Shown here piece by piece: positions 8,494-17,160 of a DNA stretch of 64,000 bases. Each line of letters starts with the position of its first letter. The stretch's first letter is position 1. The stretch lies in assembly GCF_036227225.1 (NCBI RefSeq), contig NZ_CP109444.1, positions 5,251,501 to 5,315,500 on the forward strand, given 5' to 3'. The notes beneath the pieces are model-generated. The model was not told the origin of the DNA. It made no database searches and worked only from the letters and a program-made list of their open reading frames with translations. Made by a program: the position numbers and the translations under genes. The DNA comes from Streptomyces sp. NBC_01478 (GTDB taxonomy: Bacteria > Actinomycetota > Actinomycetes > Streptomycetales > Streptomycetaceae).

Positions 8494-8726
8494 CCCTCTA
8501 CCCCGGCCCAGAACGCAGTACAGGCAAGGGAACTCATGCGTCGGCCACCCATTCCTCCGGGCCGCTCGCTCGCTTCTGAAACGGGCTGGAGCGGGCCGAG
8601 TCAAGGGTGGAGCGCAGCGGAATCGGCGCAGCCGACGCGACCGCAGGGAGCGCCCTTTACTCGGGCCGCGGAAGCCCGACACTGACAAAGAAGCGAGTGG
8701 CCCAACCCGCACACCACAGCTCAGGG
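8494..8726 (-). repeat. Right arm of the 233-bp inverted repeat
   Basis: Reverse complement of 7238-7470 with about five mismatches. It ends 12 bp before the 3' end of the EamA transporter gene, so the whole palindromic structure fills the space between the carboxylase operon promoter and that gene. Confidence 0.85.
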
Positions 8727-8738
8727 GCAGGCCAACAC

Positions 8739-9701
8739 CTACGCCTCCACCCGCACTTTCCCCCGCCCCACCTGCGTCCGCACCGCCCCCATACTCGCCG
8801 CGATAACCAACGCAATAGCCATGGCCTCGGCAACGGACAGCGCCTGGTGGAGGATCAGGAAGCCCGCTGTTGCCGCGACGGCTGGTTCCAGGCTCATGAG
8901 GATGGCGAAGGTGGAGGCGGGGAGGCGGCGTAGGGCCAGGAGTTCGAGGGTGTACGGGAGGACCGAGGAGAGGACCGCCACTGCCGAGCCGAGGGCAATC
9001 GTCGTGGGGTTCAGGAGCTTTGTGCCCGACTCCGCGATGCCGAGGGGCAGGAACACCACCGCTGCCACGACCATCGCCAGCGCCAGACCGTCGGCCTGGG
9101 GGAAGCGGCGGCCCGTGCGGGCGCTGAAGATGATGTAGGTGGCCCACATGGCGCCGGCACCGAGGGCGAAGGCCACGCCTATGGGGTCCAGGCTGCTGAA
9201 GCCTCCGCCGCCGAGGAGGAAGACGCCGGCCAGAGCGAGCCCCGCCCACACGGCGTTCAGTGCGCGCCGGGACGTCAGGACGGAGAGGGCGAGCGGGCCC
9301 AGTACCTCCAGCGTCACCGCCGGGCCCAGGGGAATGCGGGCCAGGGACTGGTAGAAAAGGCCGTTCATCGCGGCCATGGTGACGCCGAAGGCGACGACCG
9401 TGCCCCAGTCCGCGCGCGAGTGACCACGCAGGCTCGGACGGCAGACCACGAGCAGAACCACCGCCGCCACCAGCAGCCTGAGCGTCACCACACCCAGCGA
9501 CCCCGCCCTGGGCATCAACGTCACCGCCAGCGCACCACCGAACTGCACCGAGACACCCCCGGCCAGCACCAGACCCACCGGCCCGAGCGAACCGACGCGA
9601 CGCGGGACGGCAGCCGGAGTGGCCACGGGGGCGGTGGTCGACGACGTACTGGGGATGCTCACGGGACTTCCAGGGGGCTCAGCTCGGATTTCGTCCATCA
9701 C
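8739..9701 (-). CDS. EamA-family (DMT) exporter, RhtA-like
   Basis: 320 aa (319 if ATG 9698 is used; 9701 is GTG). Ten hydrophobic segments arranged as two EamA repeats, with the first helix near GLVLAGGVSVQFGGALAV and a second-repeat signature SLEPAVAATAGFLILHQ. RhtA-like members export threonine/homoserine and related metabolites across the membrane; the substrate here is unknown. The Pro/Thr/Ser-rich N-terminus (residues 1-40) is probably cytosolic and disordered. A perfect inverted repeat lies 10-33 nt upstream of the start, suggesting repression or readthrough control. The gene is downstream of, and parallel to, the ABC exporter, 62 bp away. Confidence 0.88.
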   Translation of the reverse strand: MMDEIRAEPPGSPVSIPSTSSTTAPVATPAAVPRRVGSLGPVGLVLAGGVSVQFGGALAVTLMPRAGSLGVVTLRLLVAAVVLLVVCRPSLRGHSRADWGTVVAFGVTMAAMNGLFYQSLARIPLGPAVTLEVLGPLALSVLTSRRALNAVWAGLALAGVFLLGGGGFSSLDPIGVAFALGAGAMWATYIIFSARTGRRFPQADGLALAMVVAAVVFLPLGIAESGTKLLNPTTIALGSAVAVLSSVLPYTLELLALRRLPASTFAILMSLEPAVAATAGFLILHQALSVAEAMAIALVIAASMGAVRTQVGRGKVRVEA

Positions 9702-9710
9702 GATGCACTG

Positions 9711-9734
9711 CTCGGTCCATGGTAATGGACCGAG
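9711..9734. promoter_or_regulatory. Perfect 10-bp inverted repeat before the EamA gene
   Basis: CTCGGTCCAT-GGTA-ATGGACCGAG. It lies between the ABC exporter stop (9763) and the EamA start (9701). It may be an operator or the hairpin of a weak terminator/attenuator. There is no T-tract after it on the minus strand, which favours an operator. Confidence 0.6.
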
Positions 9735-9762
9735 ACAGGCGTGTGAACCCTCTATGCAACTG

Positions 9763-11859
9763 TCAGATGGCGCTCCAGGGGACCTCGTCCCGGAACAGGG
9801 GACGGCCGTCGGGGAGGGTGGTGGGCATCGGCCCGAAGAGGGGATCGGAGTACTCCACGTACTCGGAGTGCTCGGCCTGGGGGTAGACCGGCTCGTACGT
9901 CTGGTGTGTCTGGTGCGTCTGCGGTATCCAGCTCTCGGTGAACATCGGCGGCGCGGCGTACCCGTAACCCGCCGGAACCCCTGCCCCTGCCCCTGCCTCT
10001 GCCTCTGCCCCCAGCTGCGTGAACAACGGCAATCGCAGTTCGCCGGTGTCCATCACCGCGTTGTTCTGCGAGCGGTGCAGCCGGGAGTACGCACCGCCCA
10101 TCGCCATCAGCTCCGCATGGCGTCCCGTCTCCACGATCCGTCCCCCGTCCACGACCAGGATGCGATCGGCGTCGGGGGCGAGGTTGAGGTCGTGGGTGAT
10201 CATGATGGTCGTACGGCCCGCCATCAGTCGGCGTAGAGGCTTCACGACGCGGCGGGCGGCCATCGAGTCCAGGCCGGTGGTCGGTTCGTCGAGGACCAGG
10301 ACCGGGGCGTCGCGCAGGATCGCGCGGGCGATCGCCAGGCGCTGGAGCTGACCGCCGGACAGGCGGGCCGAGTTGGGGTCGACCTTCGTGTCGTAGCCGT
10401 CGGGGAGGCGGAGGACGAACTCGTGGGCGTCGGCCGCCGTCGCCGCGTCCACGATCGCCTGTTCGCTCGCGCCGGGGCGGCCGCAGGCGATGTTCGCGCG
10501 CACGGTGTCGTGCAGGACGAGGGTCTCCTGCGGGAGCAGGGTCACGTACTCGCGCAGGCGGGCGAGGGGGAGGTCCCGCAGGGGTACGCCGTCGAGAAGG
10601 ACGTCGCCCGCGTCGGGGTCGTAGAAGCGGAGGAGCATTTTGGAGACCGTGGACTTGCCGGCGCCGCTGGGGCCGGTGACGATCACCAGCTCGCCGGGGT
10701 TGACGGTGAAGGAGAGGCCCTCCAGGGCGACGCGGTCGGCGCCGGGGTAGCTGAAGGTGACGTCGCGGAGTTCGACCGTGCCGTCGGGGCGGCCGAACTC
10801 CGTGCCGTGGCTGGGGTCGGCGACGGACGGTCGTACGTCCAGGATCTCGATCAGGCGCTCGGCGCCCGCGGTGGCGGCGGTGATGGTCAGGCCGAGTTGG
10901 GCCAGGCCGCGGACGGGCGGGTAGAGGTAGCCGAGGAAGGCCGAGAAGGCGAGGAGTTGGCCCAGGGTCATGCGGCCGGTGGAGATCTCCCAGGCGCCGA
11001 TGCCGACGACGGCCAGCACGCACACCGTCTCGATGACGGCGACCAGTTGCTCGTACGCCTCGTTGAGCCGGGTCGAGCGGACGGAGGCGCGGAACCAGGC
11101 GCCGGCCTCCTCGTTCAGGCGGCGGCGTTCCGCGTCGCGGCGGCCGTAGGCCTGGGTGAGGACGATGTTGCCGAGGGACTCCTCGACGACGGAGGTGATC
11201 GCGCCGTCGGCGACCCGGCCCTCGCGTGAGACGTCTTTGATGGAGCCGGAGAAGCGGCGGGCCGCCAGCCAGAAGAGGGGGGCGAGGACGAAGGTGGCCG
11301 CGGCCAGGTCCCAGCGCAGCCAGAACGCCGCGGCGGCGTAGAAGAGGGCGGAGAAGACCGCGGAGGCGGTGCCGACGACTCCGGACACGACGAGGGTTTC
11401 GATCGCCTCGACGTCGCCGGTGAGGCGGGACAACAGGTCGCCCTGGCGGTGGCGTTGGAAGAAGTGCGGGGGCAACTGCTGTACGTGGTCGAAGACATGC
11501 TCGCGCAGTCTCATCACGAAGCGTTCGGTGGCCCAGGCGGCGAGGGAGTTGCCGGCGTACGAGACGAACGCGCCGACGATCGCCACGCCCAGCCATTTGG
11601 CGGCGGGGGTCCAGAAGGCGCTCAGTGAGCCCTTCGCCAAGGCGCGGTCGGTGAGGTCGGCGAAGAGGAGGATGGCCTCGGTCTCGGCGAGCGCGCCGAC
11701 GATGGTGCACACCCAGACGAGCACCAGCCAGCGTCTGAGGCCCCGGGTGAGCGGCCAGAACCGGCGGAAGGCGACTCGGGCGGGAATGGTGGGAGTTTCG
11801 TCGCCCTCGTCGTATTCGAGGTCTTCTTCGTCCGTGTCCGCATATTCATCCGCGCCCAT
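9763..11859 (-). CDS. ABC exporter, fused transmembrane and ATPase domains
   Basis: 698 aa. Type IV ABC exporter half-transporter working as a dimer. An acidic N-terminal leader (1-25), six helices over about 45-330, then the nucleotide-binding domain with Walker A TGPSGAGKST, signature LSGGQLQRLAIARA, Walker B VLVLDEPTTG and switch His in MITHDLN. After the NBD comes an unusual tail of about 90 residues rich in Ala/Glu/Gly and Gln-Thr-His repeats and acidic aromatic residues; it is partly coded by a CCCCTG/CCTCTG hexamer repeat near 9980-10013. RBS GGAGGGG precedes ATG 11859. A proline-rich peptide gene with its own terminator sits directly upstream, so peptide export is possible but unproven; lipid or drug export is equally compatible. 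Confidence 0.92.
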   Translation of the reverse strand: MGADEYADTDEEDLEYDEGDETPTIPARVAFRRFWPLTRGLRRWLVLVWVCTIVGALAETEAILLFADLTDRALAKGSLSAFWTPAAKWLGVAIVGAFVSYAGNSLAAWATERFVMRLREHVFDHVQQLPPHFFQRHRQGDLLSRLTGDVEAIETLVVSGVVGTASAVFSALFYAAAAFWLRWDLAAATFVLAPLFWLAARRFSGSIKDVSREGRVADGAITSVVEESLGNIVLTQAYGRRDAERRRLNEEAGAWFRASVRSTRLNEAYEQLVAVIETVCVLAVVGIGAWEISTGRMTLGQLLAFSAFLGYLYPPVRGLAQLGLTITAATAGAERLIEILDVRPSVADPSHGTEFGRPDGTVELRDVTFSYPGADRVALEGLSFTVNPGELVIVTGPSGAGKSTVSKMLLRFYDPDAGDVLLDGVPLRDLPLARLREYVTLLPQETLVLHDTVRANIACGRPGASEQAIVDAATAADAHEFVLRLPDGYDTKVDPNSARLSGGQLQRLAIARAILRDAPVLVLDEPTTGLDSMAARRVVKPLRRLMAGRTTIMITHDLNLAPDADRILVVDGGRIVETGRHAELMAMGGAYSRLHRSQNNAVMDTGELRLPLFTQLGAEAEAGAGAGVPAGYGYAAPPMFTESWIPQTHQTHQTYEPVYPQAEHSEYVEYSDPLFGPMPTTLPDGRPLFRDEVPWSAI

Positions 11860-11917
11860 GATCCCCTCCGCTTTCCGTCATCAGAATTCTTTTGGATTTT
11901 CGAATTCAGGAAAGAAA

Positions 11918-11945
11918 AGAGGGCCGACTGCGTGGGTCGGCCCTC
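11918..11945 (-). terminator. Intrinsic terminator after the Pro-rich peptide gene
   Basis: An 11-bp perfect stem, AGAGGGCCGAC / GTCGGCCCTCT, with a 6-nt loop, followed on the minus strand by a U-rich run (TTTTCTTT). A-rich bases on the other side would let it work in both directions. It starts about 15 nt after the peptide stop and separates the peptide from the ABC gene. Confidence 0.85.
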
Positions 11946-11960
11946 TTCTTTACTGCCGGT

Positions 11961-12095
11961 TCAGCTGTCCTGGCCGGGCAGCGGCTTCGGCAGCGGCTTG
12001 GGCTGGTGCTTCTTGCGCGGCTTCGGGGGCGGCGGGGGCGGGAGCTGCTTCGACTTGGGCTTGGGGGACAGCGGGGCGAGCTTCTTGAGGCTCAT
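11961..12095 (-). CDS. 44-residue proline/lysine-rich cationic peptide
   Basis: Small gene supported by an AAGGAG Shine-Dalgarno 7 nt before ATG 12095 and an intrinsic terminator right after the stop. The product has 15 Pro, 10 Lys, 1 Arg, one acidic residue and no Cys: MSLKKLAPLSPKPKSKQ, then six prolines, then a K/R/P stretch ending PKPLPKPLPGQDS. No signal peptide or membrane segment. It lies just upstream of, and parallel to, an ABC exporter. I do not recognise the family. The composition resembles proline-rich antimicrobial peptides or SH3-type ligands; it could also be a cytosolic nucleic-acid binder. Its start and end signals make it very likely real, but its function is unknown. Confidence 0.7.
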   Translation of the reverse strand: MSLKKLAPLSPKPKSKQLPPPPPPKPRKKHQPKPLPKPLPGQDS

Positions 12096-12350
12096 GCCGA
12101 ACTCCTTGGGTTGTGCAGTGGACTGTGCGTCAAAGTCGAGCGTGTTACCGCCCGGGGAATTCCCGACACCGATGAACTTACACGCGACCGACCCCACGGA
12201 CCGGCAAATTCGGCAAGCGAACGGCAAGCAGGTCCTGTGAATACCTTTGCGAATCCTGAGTTCCGGCGGCGAACCTGAGAGTTCTCTAATAAACCTGAGA
12301 ACAGCCTTAACGAACCTGTGCTTCCGCCCTCAAACGAGGGCCCCGAGGAG
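12096..12350. other. Intergenic region upstream of the peptide gene
   Basis: The 255 bp hold the leader of the Pro-rich peptide and the 3' flank of the FAD/Fe-S gene. A palindrome GGGAATTCCC lies near 12156-12165, in the likely promoter region of the peptide gene. Nothing else is recognised. Confidence 0.4.
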
Positions 12351-15221
12351 TCACCCTCGGCCGTCCCGGGGGCCCAACTCCTCCAGCGCCTCCGCCAGTA
12401 CCTCTGCCAGATGACGTGCCCGTACCCCCGCCAACTGTTCCAACTGTGTACGGCACGAGAAGCCGTCCGCCAGGATCACCGTGTCCTGCGGCGCCTCCCG
12501 TACGGAAGGGAGCAGTTGTTCCTCCGCGCAGGCAGTGGAGACTTCGTAGTGGCCCTTCTCGAAGCCGAAGTTGCCCGCCAACCCGCAGCAGCCGCCGGAG
12601 AGTTCGCCGGTCAGGCCCGCTGCCGTGCGGAGGCGGCGGTCGGGGGCGTCGCCCAGTACCGCGTGCTGGTGGCAGTGGGTCTGGCCCACCGTCGGGCGGT
12701 CGATGCGGGGCGGGGTCCAGTCGGGGGCCGCGTGGCGCTCCAGGGCCTCGGCGAAGGTGAGGACCATGGCGGCGAGACGGGCCGCACGGGGGTCGTCGGG
12801 CAGCAGCTCGGGGAGGTCCGTGCGGAGGGCCGCCGCGCAGCTCGGTTCCAGGACCACCACGGGCGGGGCGCCCTCGTCGTCCACCAGTACGCCCATTCCG
12901 TCCAGGGTGGTGCGCATCACCTCGCGGGCGCGGTCCAGTTGGCCCGTCGACACATACGTCAGTCCACAACAGACGGGCTTCCCCGCCATCACCGGCAGGA
13001 CGGGGAGCACACCCAGTCCCGCCGCCTCCAGTACCCGAACGGCCGCGTGACCGACGGACGGTGAGAGGTGCTCCGTGAAGGTGTCCGGCCACAGGTGGAC
13101 ACGTCCCCGGGTGGGCGTCTCCACGTACTCCACTCCGTCCTGCGTATTCCGCCGTGACTCCGCCAGGACCTCCCGCCGCCACGCACGCGTGAACGTCACC
13201 CCCGCCACCCGCGGGATCCCCCGCTCCCCCGCGATCCCGCCCAGCCGCTTCGCCAGCGCCGCCAACGGCCGTACGGAAGCGAGGGAGTTGACCAGCCGGG
13301 CCGTGCGCGTGCGGTCCACCAGGCGGAGCCAGCGCGGCAGCCGGCCCATCGCGTAGTGGGACGCGGGGCGGCGGCGGCCCTCGTAGTGGTGGTGCAGGAA
13401 CTCCGCCTTGTACGTGGCCATGTCGACCCCGACCGGGCAGTCCGTACGGCAGCCCTTGCACGACAGGCACAGGTCCAGCGCGTCCCGGACCTCCGTCGAC
13501 CGCCAGCCGTCGGTGACCAGTTCGCCCGCGAGCATCTCGTGCAGGAGTCGGGCGCGCCCGCGTGTGGAGTGCTGCTCCTCGCCCGTCGCGCGGAACGACG
13601 GGCACATCACCGACGGCCCGGACACCTCCGTCGTACGGCACTTGGCCACCCCTACGCACCGCCGTACCGCCGCCGAGAAGTCGCCGCCGTCGGACGGGTA
13701 GCCGAACACGACGTCCACCGGCTCGCGGGGCAGGACGGAGAAGCGGAGGTTCGTGTCGAGCGGGGCGGGCCGCACCAGCATCCCGGGGTTGAGGAGGTCG
13801 TCCGGGTCCCACACGCCCTTCGCGCGCTCGAAGAGGGTCACCATCTCGGCGCCGTACATCTTCGGCAACAACTCCGCGCGGGCCTGGCCGTCCCCGTGTT
13901 CGCCGGAGAGCGAGCCGCCGTGGGCCACCACCAGTTCGGCCAGGTCCTCCGAGAAACGGCGGAATCGGCCGATGCCCGGTTCCGTCAGCAGGTCGAAGTC
14001 GATGCGGACGTGGATGCAGCCGTCCCCGAAGTGGCCGTACGGCGTGCCCCGGAGGCCGTACGACCCCAGCAGTCCCCTGAAGTCCCTTAGATACGCGCCC
14101 AGTCGAGCCGGCGGTACCGCGCAGTCCTCCCAGCCCGGCCACGCCTCCGAGCCGTCGGGCATTCTCGTCGCCGTACCGCTCGCGTCCTCGCGGATGCGCC
14201 ACAGGGCGCGTTGGCCCGAAGGGTCCGTCACCACCAGGGAGTCGAGGACGTCGGCCGCGCGGACGATCGTCTCCGCACGCGCGCGTGCCTCCGCCGCCGT
14301 GTCGCCGCCGGTCTCCACGAACAGCCAGGCGCCGCCCCGGGGAAGGTCGGCGGTGGAACGGACCAGGTCGGCGGCCATCCCCTCGACGGTGAGCGGCGCG
14401 AAGGCAAGCAGGCCCGCCGCCTCCTCCGCCGCCGCGCCCTCGTCGGCGTAGGCCAGCACGGCGAGGGCACGCGCGCGGGGTGCCTCGACGAGTCGTACGA
14501 CCGCCTCCGTGAGGATGCCCAGGGTGCCCTCGCTGCCGCAGAAGGAGCGGGCGACGTCCGCGCCGTGCTCGGGGAGGAGGGCGTCCAGGGCGTAGCCCGA
14601 GATACGGCGGGGGAGGTCCGGGAAGCCGGTGCGCAGGCGGGCCAACTCGGCCTCCACGAGGGGGCGTAGGCCTTCCGGGGCGCCCGCCCAGTCGCGGCCC
14701 GACGTCAAGCGGTCGCCCCTCGCGGTGAGCACCGACAGCTCGCTCACGTTGTCCGCCGTGGTGCCCCAGGCGACCGAGTGGGAGCCGCAGGAGTTGTTGC
14801 CGATCATGCCGCCGAGGGTGCAGCGGCTGTGGGTCGAGGGGTCGGGGCCGAAGCGCAACCCGTGGGGCGCGGCGGCCTGTTGGAGGCGGTCGAGGACCAG
14901 GCCGGGCTGGACGACGGCCGTGCGGGAGGCGGGGTCCAGGGACAGCAGGCCGTTCATGTGGCGGGTGAAGTCGAGGACCACGCCCGTGCCCGTCGCCTGG
15001 CCGGCGATCGAGGTGCCGCCGCCGCGCGCCACGACCGGCACCCCGTGCGCCCGGCAGGCCGCGAGCACGGCCGCCACGTCGTCGGCGTCACGGGGCGCGA
15101 CGACACCGAGGGGGACGCGTCGGTAGTTGGACGCGTCCATCGTCGTCAGCGCCCGGGACGTGACGTCGAAGCCGACCTCGCCCCGGACGGTCCTCGTCAG
15201 CTCCGCTTCAAGATCCGCCAT
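12351..15221 (-). CDS. FAD-linked oxidase with Fe-S domain (D-2-hydroxyacid dehydrogenase type)
   Basis: 956 aa. Fusion of a GlcD-like flavoprotein and a GlpC/CCG Fe-S protein, similar in layout to E. coli YdiJ. PCMH-type FAD domain at about 25-210 (RGGGTSIAGQATG and GGMIGNNSCGSHS), the FAD-oxidase C-domain to about 500, a cysteine cluster near 545-570, a complete 4Fe-4S motif CLSCKGCRTDCPVG, then two CCG-type segments (CCGLTYVSTGQ and GGCCGLAGNFGFEKGHY). It should oxidise a D-2-hydroxyacid (lactate, 2-hydroxyglutarate or similar) and pass electrons to a carrier. ATG 15221 has GGGGG at SD distance and gives a normal N-terminus; the frame stays open further upstream but without family-like sequence. 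A TCACTA-N9-TAGTGA repeat upstream may be its operator. It is divergent from the conservon. Confidence 0.88.
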   Translation of the reverse strand: MADLEAELTRTVRGEVGFDVTSRALTTMDASNYRRVPLGVVAPRDADDVAAVLAACRAHGVPVVARGGGTSIAGQATGTGVVLDFTRHMNGLLSLDPASRTAVVQPGLVLDRLQQAAAPHGLRFGPDPSTHSRCTLGGMIGNNSCGSHSVAWGTTADNVSELSVLTARGDRLTSGRDWAGAPEGLRPLVEAELARLRTGFPDLPRRISGYALDALLPEHGADVARSFCGSEGTLGILTEAVVRLVEAPRARALAVLAYADEGAAAEEAAGLLAFAPLTVEGMAADLVRSTADLPRGGAWLFVETGGDTAAEARARAETIVRAADVLDSLVVTDPSGQRALWRIREDASGTATRMPDGSEAWPGWEDCAVPPARLGAYLRDFRGLLGSYGLRGTPYGHFGDGCIHVRIDFDLLTEPGIGRFRRFSEDLAELVVAHGGSLSGEHGDGQARAELLPKMYGAEMVTLFERAKGVWDPDDLLNPGMLVRPAPLDTNLRFSVLPREPVDVVFGYPSDGGDFSAAVRRCVGVAKCRTTEVSGPSVMCPSFRATGEEQHSTRGRARLLHEMLAGELVTDGWRSTEVRDALDLCLSCKGCRTDCPVGVDMATYKAEFLHHHYEGRRRPASHYAMGRLPRWLRLVDRTRTARLVNSLASVRPLAALAKRLGGIAGERGIPRVAGVTFTRAWRREVLAESRRNTQDGVEYVETPTRGRVHLWPDTFTEHLSPSVGHAAVRVLEAAGLGVLPVLPVMAGKPVCCGLTYVSTGQLDRAREVMRTTLDGMGVLVDDEGAPPVVVLEPSCAAALRTDLPELLPDDPRAARLAAMVLTFAEALERHAAPDWTPPRIDRPTVGQTHCHQHAVLGDAPDRRLRTAAGLTGELSGGCCGLAGNFGFEKGHYEVSTACAEEQLLPSVREAPQDTVILADGFSCRTQLEQLAGVRARHLAEVLAEALEELGPRDGRG

Positions 15222-15273
15222 GCCCCCAGCATGAAGGGATTCTGTAAACGCATCCAGAACCTCCCCAGTTCGA

Positions 15274-15294
15274 TCACTAACTCTCATATAGTGA
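15274..15294. promoter_or_regulatory. Operator-like inverted repeat upstream of the FAD/Fe-S oxidase
   Basis: TCACTA-N9-TAGTGA, 53-73 nt upstream of ATG 15221, in the gap shared with the conservon. The half-site size fits a GntR- or TetR-type repressor; the regulator is not in the window. Confidence 0.45.
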
Positions 15295-15420
15295 CCGTCA
15301 GTTGAGCACCCGGTGTCGCTTCTCGCCCACGAACCCGACGAGCACCCCCCGAGGACACGACCGAGGACGACTGAGGACCACGACCAAAGACGCCCGAGGA
15401 CCCGACCGAGGACCCCCTTC

Positions 15421-17160
15421 ATGACCGCCCCCATACTTTCCGGCGAACGGCCCACCTTCCGTACGATCGCCCCCGCTCCCCTGTTCACCGCGGTACTGGC
15501 CGGGCTCGCGGTCGTCGGCGCGGTCTATGTGACTCCCGACGCGAAGCGCCTCGCGGTCGCCTGCGGTGCGGGCGCCGGCGCGCTGCTGCTGTGCGCGGCC
15601 GTCGCGCTCGCCGCGCACGCGTACCAGACGGCCCGTATCACCCGCCGCCGGCTCGAGGCCGTCACCCTGGACGCGGGGCGGCTGCTGCAGGAACGGGCCC
15701 GGCTGAGCACGGACTTCGACCGTGAGCGCGTGCAGTTGACCGAGGAGCTGACCCACGAGCGGGCCCGGTTGACCGCCGAACTCTCGCAGGAACGCGCCCG
15801 GTTGACCTCCGAGTTCTCCCAGGAGCGGCTGCGGCTCACCACCTCCTTCGCGGAGGAGCGCGGCCGCCTCACCGAGGAGAGCTCCCTGGAGCGCGCCCGA
15901 CTGACCGCCGAGAACAAGCAGTTGACCGAGCGGGCCCGCCGGGACTCCCACGAGCGCGCCGCCGCGCTCTCCGCGACCGCCAACGCGGCGGGCCGGATGC
16001 AGGCGTTGGCCACCGGCATGCTCGCCGACCTGCGCGCCATGGAGGAGCGGCACTCCGACGAGGACGTCCTCGCCGATCTGCTCCACCTCGACCACCGCAC
16101 CGCGCAGGCGGGCCGTATCGCCGACTCCGTCGCCGTCCTCACGGGCGCCCGCTCCGGCCGCCGCTGGGCGCGCCCGATCGCCATGGAGTCGATCCTGCGC
16201 GGCGCGATGGGCCGGATCAGCGGCTATCAGCGCGTGCGGGTGCACTCCGCGAGCGACACCGCCGTCGCCGGGCACGCGGCCGAGGGCGTGATGCACGCGC
16301 TCGCCGAACTCCTCGACAACGCGGCGAACTTCTCGCCGCCGAGCGCCGAGGTGCATGTCTACGTGGAAGAGGTGCCCGCCGGCGTCATCCTGTCGGTGGA
16401 GGACAGCGGCCTGGTCATGGGCGACATCCAACTGCGCCGCGCCGAACGCGCGGTGTCCGGCGACTCCACCGAACTCGGCGGCCTCACCGGCACCCGGCTG
16501 GGCCTCGCGGTCGTCGGCCGGCTGGCCCGCAAGTACGGGCTGAAGGTGTCGTACCGGCCCTCCGCGCGCGGCGGCACGGGCGTCCTGATGCTCGTACCGC
16601 AGGACATCCTGGTGCCCCAGGACGCCCCGGCGACCCCGCAGGAGTCCCTCGCCCTCCCCGAGCCCCCGGCCACCGTGCCGAGCCCGGTACCGGAGCCTGA
16701 GGCGGCTCCCGAACCCGTCGCCGTGGAAAAGCCCTGGAGCTCTTACGCCGCCGGGCGCGCCCTCGGCGATCTGGACCCGGATCCGGTCCCCACGCACGAG
16801 TCGGCGGACCGCGGCGGTCTGCCCGAACCGGTGCTGGGCGCAGCGGTGTTGAACGCGCCGCCGGTGCCGAGCACGCTGCCCGACGGTCTGCCCAAGCGGC
16901 GCCGGGGCCAGGCCCTCGCGGAGGCCGAGCGTTCCCGCGCGCGTGCCGAGTCCGCGGCGCCCGAGCCGCGCCCCGCGCCCTCGGCCGACGACACCCTGGC
17001 GCGGACCGCCCGCTTCAACAGCTTCCGCCGGGCCGTACGCGGTGCGATGTCCGAACACGCCTTGCTCGCACCGGAATCGGAGCCGGACACGGACGGCCCG
17101 GAACCGGTGGAGCCAGCCACCCCCTCCCTCTCCCACTCGGAAGGCAACCCCACCTCATGA
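15421..17160 (+). CDS. cvnA: Conservon sensor histidine kinase-like protein CvnA
   Basis: 579 aa. Two N-terminal membrane helices (about 20-37 and 44-66), then a long coiled coil (about 75-185) made of near-repeats of ERARLT.E(L/F)SQ. A histidine-phosphotransfer-like region follows with LLHLDHRTAQAGRI, then a HATPase with N-box HALAELLDNAANFSPPS and G2-box GTRLGLAVVGRLARKYGL, and a disordered Pro/Glu-rich tail. In conservons CvnA associates with CvnB-D at the membrane as a G-protein-coupled-like signalling unit affecting development and secondary metabolism. ATG 15421 is chosen because it puts the first helix close to the N-terminus. Its stop overlaps cvnB (ATGA). Confidence 0.92.
   Translation: MTAPILSGERPTFRTIAPAPLFTAVLAGLAVVGAVYVTPDAKRLAVACGAGAGALLLCAAVALAAHAYQTARITRRRLEAVTLDAGRLLQERARLSTDFDRERVQLTEELTHERARLTAELSQERARLTSEFSQERLRLTTSFAEERGRLTEESSLERARLTAENKQLTERARRDSHERAAALSATANAAGRMQALATGMLADLRAMEERHSDEDVLADLLHLDHRTAQAGRIADSVAVLTGARSGRRWARPIAMESILRGAMGRISGYQRVRVHSASDTAVAGHAAEGVMHALAELLDNAANFSPPSAEVHVYVEEVPAGVILSVEDSGLVMGDIQLRRAERAVSGDSTELGGLTGTRLGLAVVGRLARKYGLKVSYRPSARGGTGVLMLVPQDILVPQDAPATPQESLALPEPPATVPSPVPEPEAAPEPVAVEKPWSSYAAGRALGDLDPDPVPTHESADRGGLPEPVLGAAVLNAPPVPSTLPDGLPKRRRGQALAEAERSRARAESAAPEPRPAPSADDTLARTARFNSFRRAVRGAMSEHALLAPESEPDTDGPEPVEPATPSLSHSEGNPTS

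Noticed and set aside
7505..8552. Several 100-280-codon frames through the repeat region
   Set aside because: They arise because the repeats keep more than one frame open; no RBS, no protein pattern, and repeats impose the composition.
7238..8726. The inverted repeats as an insertion sequence
   Set aside because: No transposase frame, no terminal duplications noted, arms are too long for IS ends.
15298..17136. A 612-codon minus-strand frame opposite cvnA
   Set aside because: Antisense shadow; cvnA has kinase motifs and operon context.
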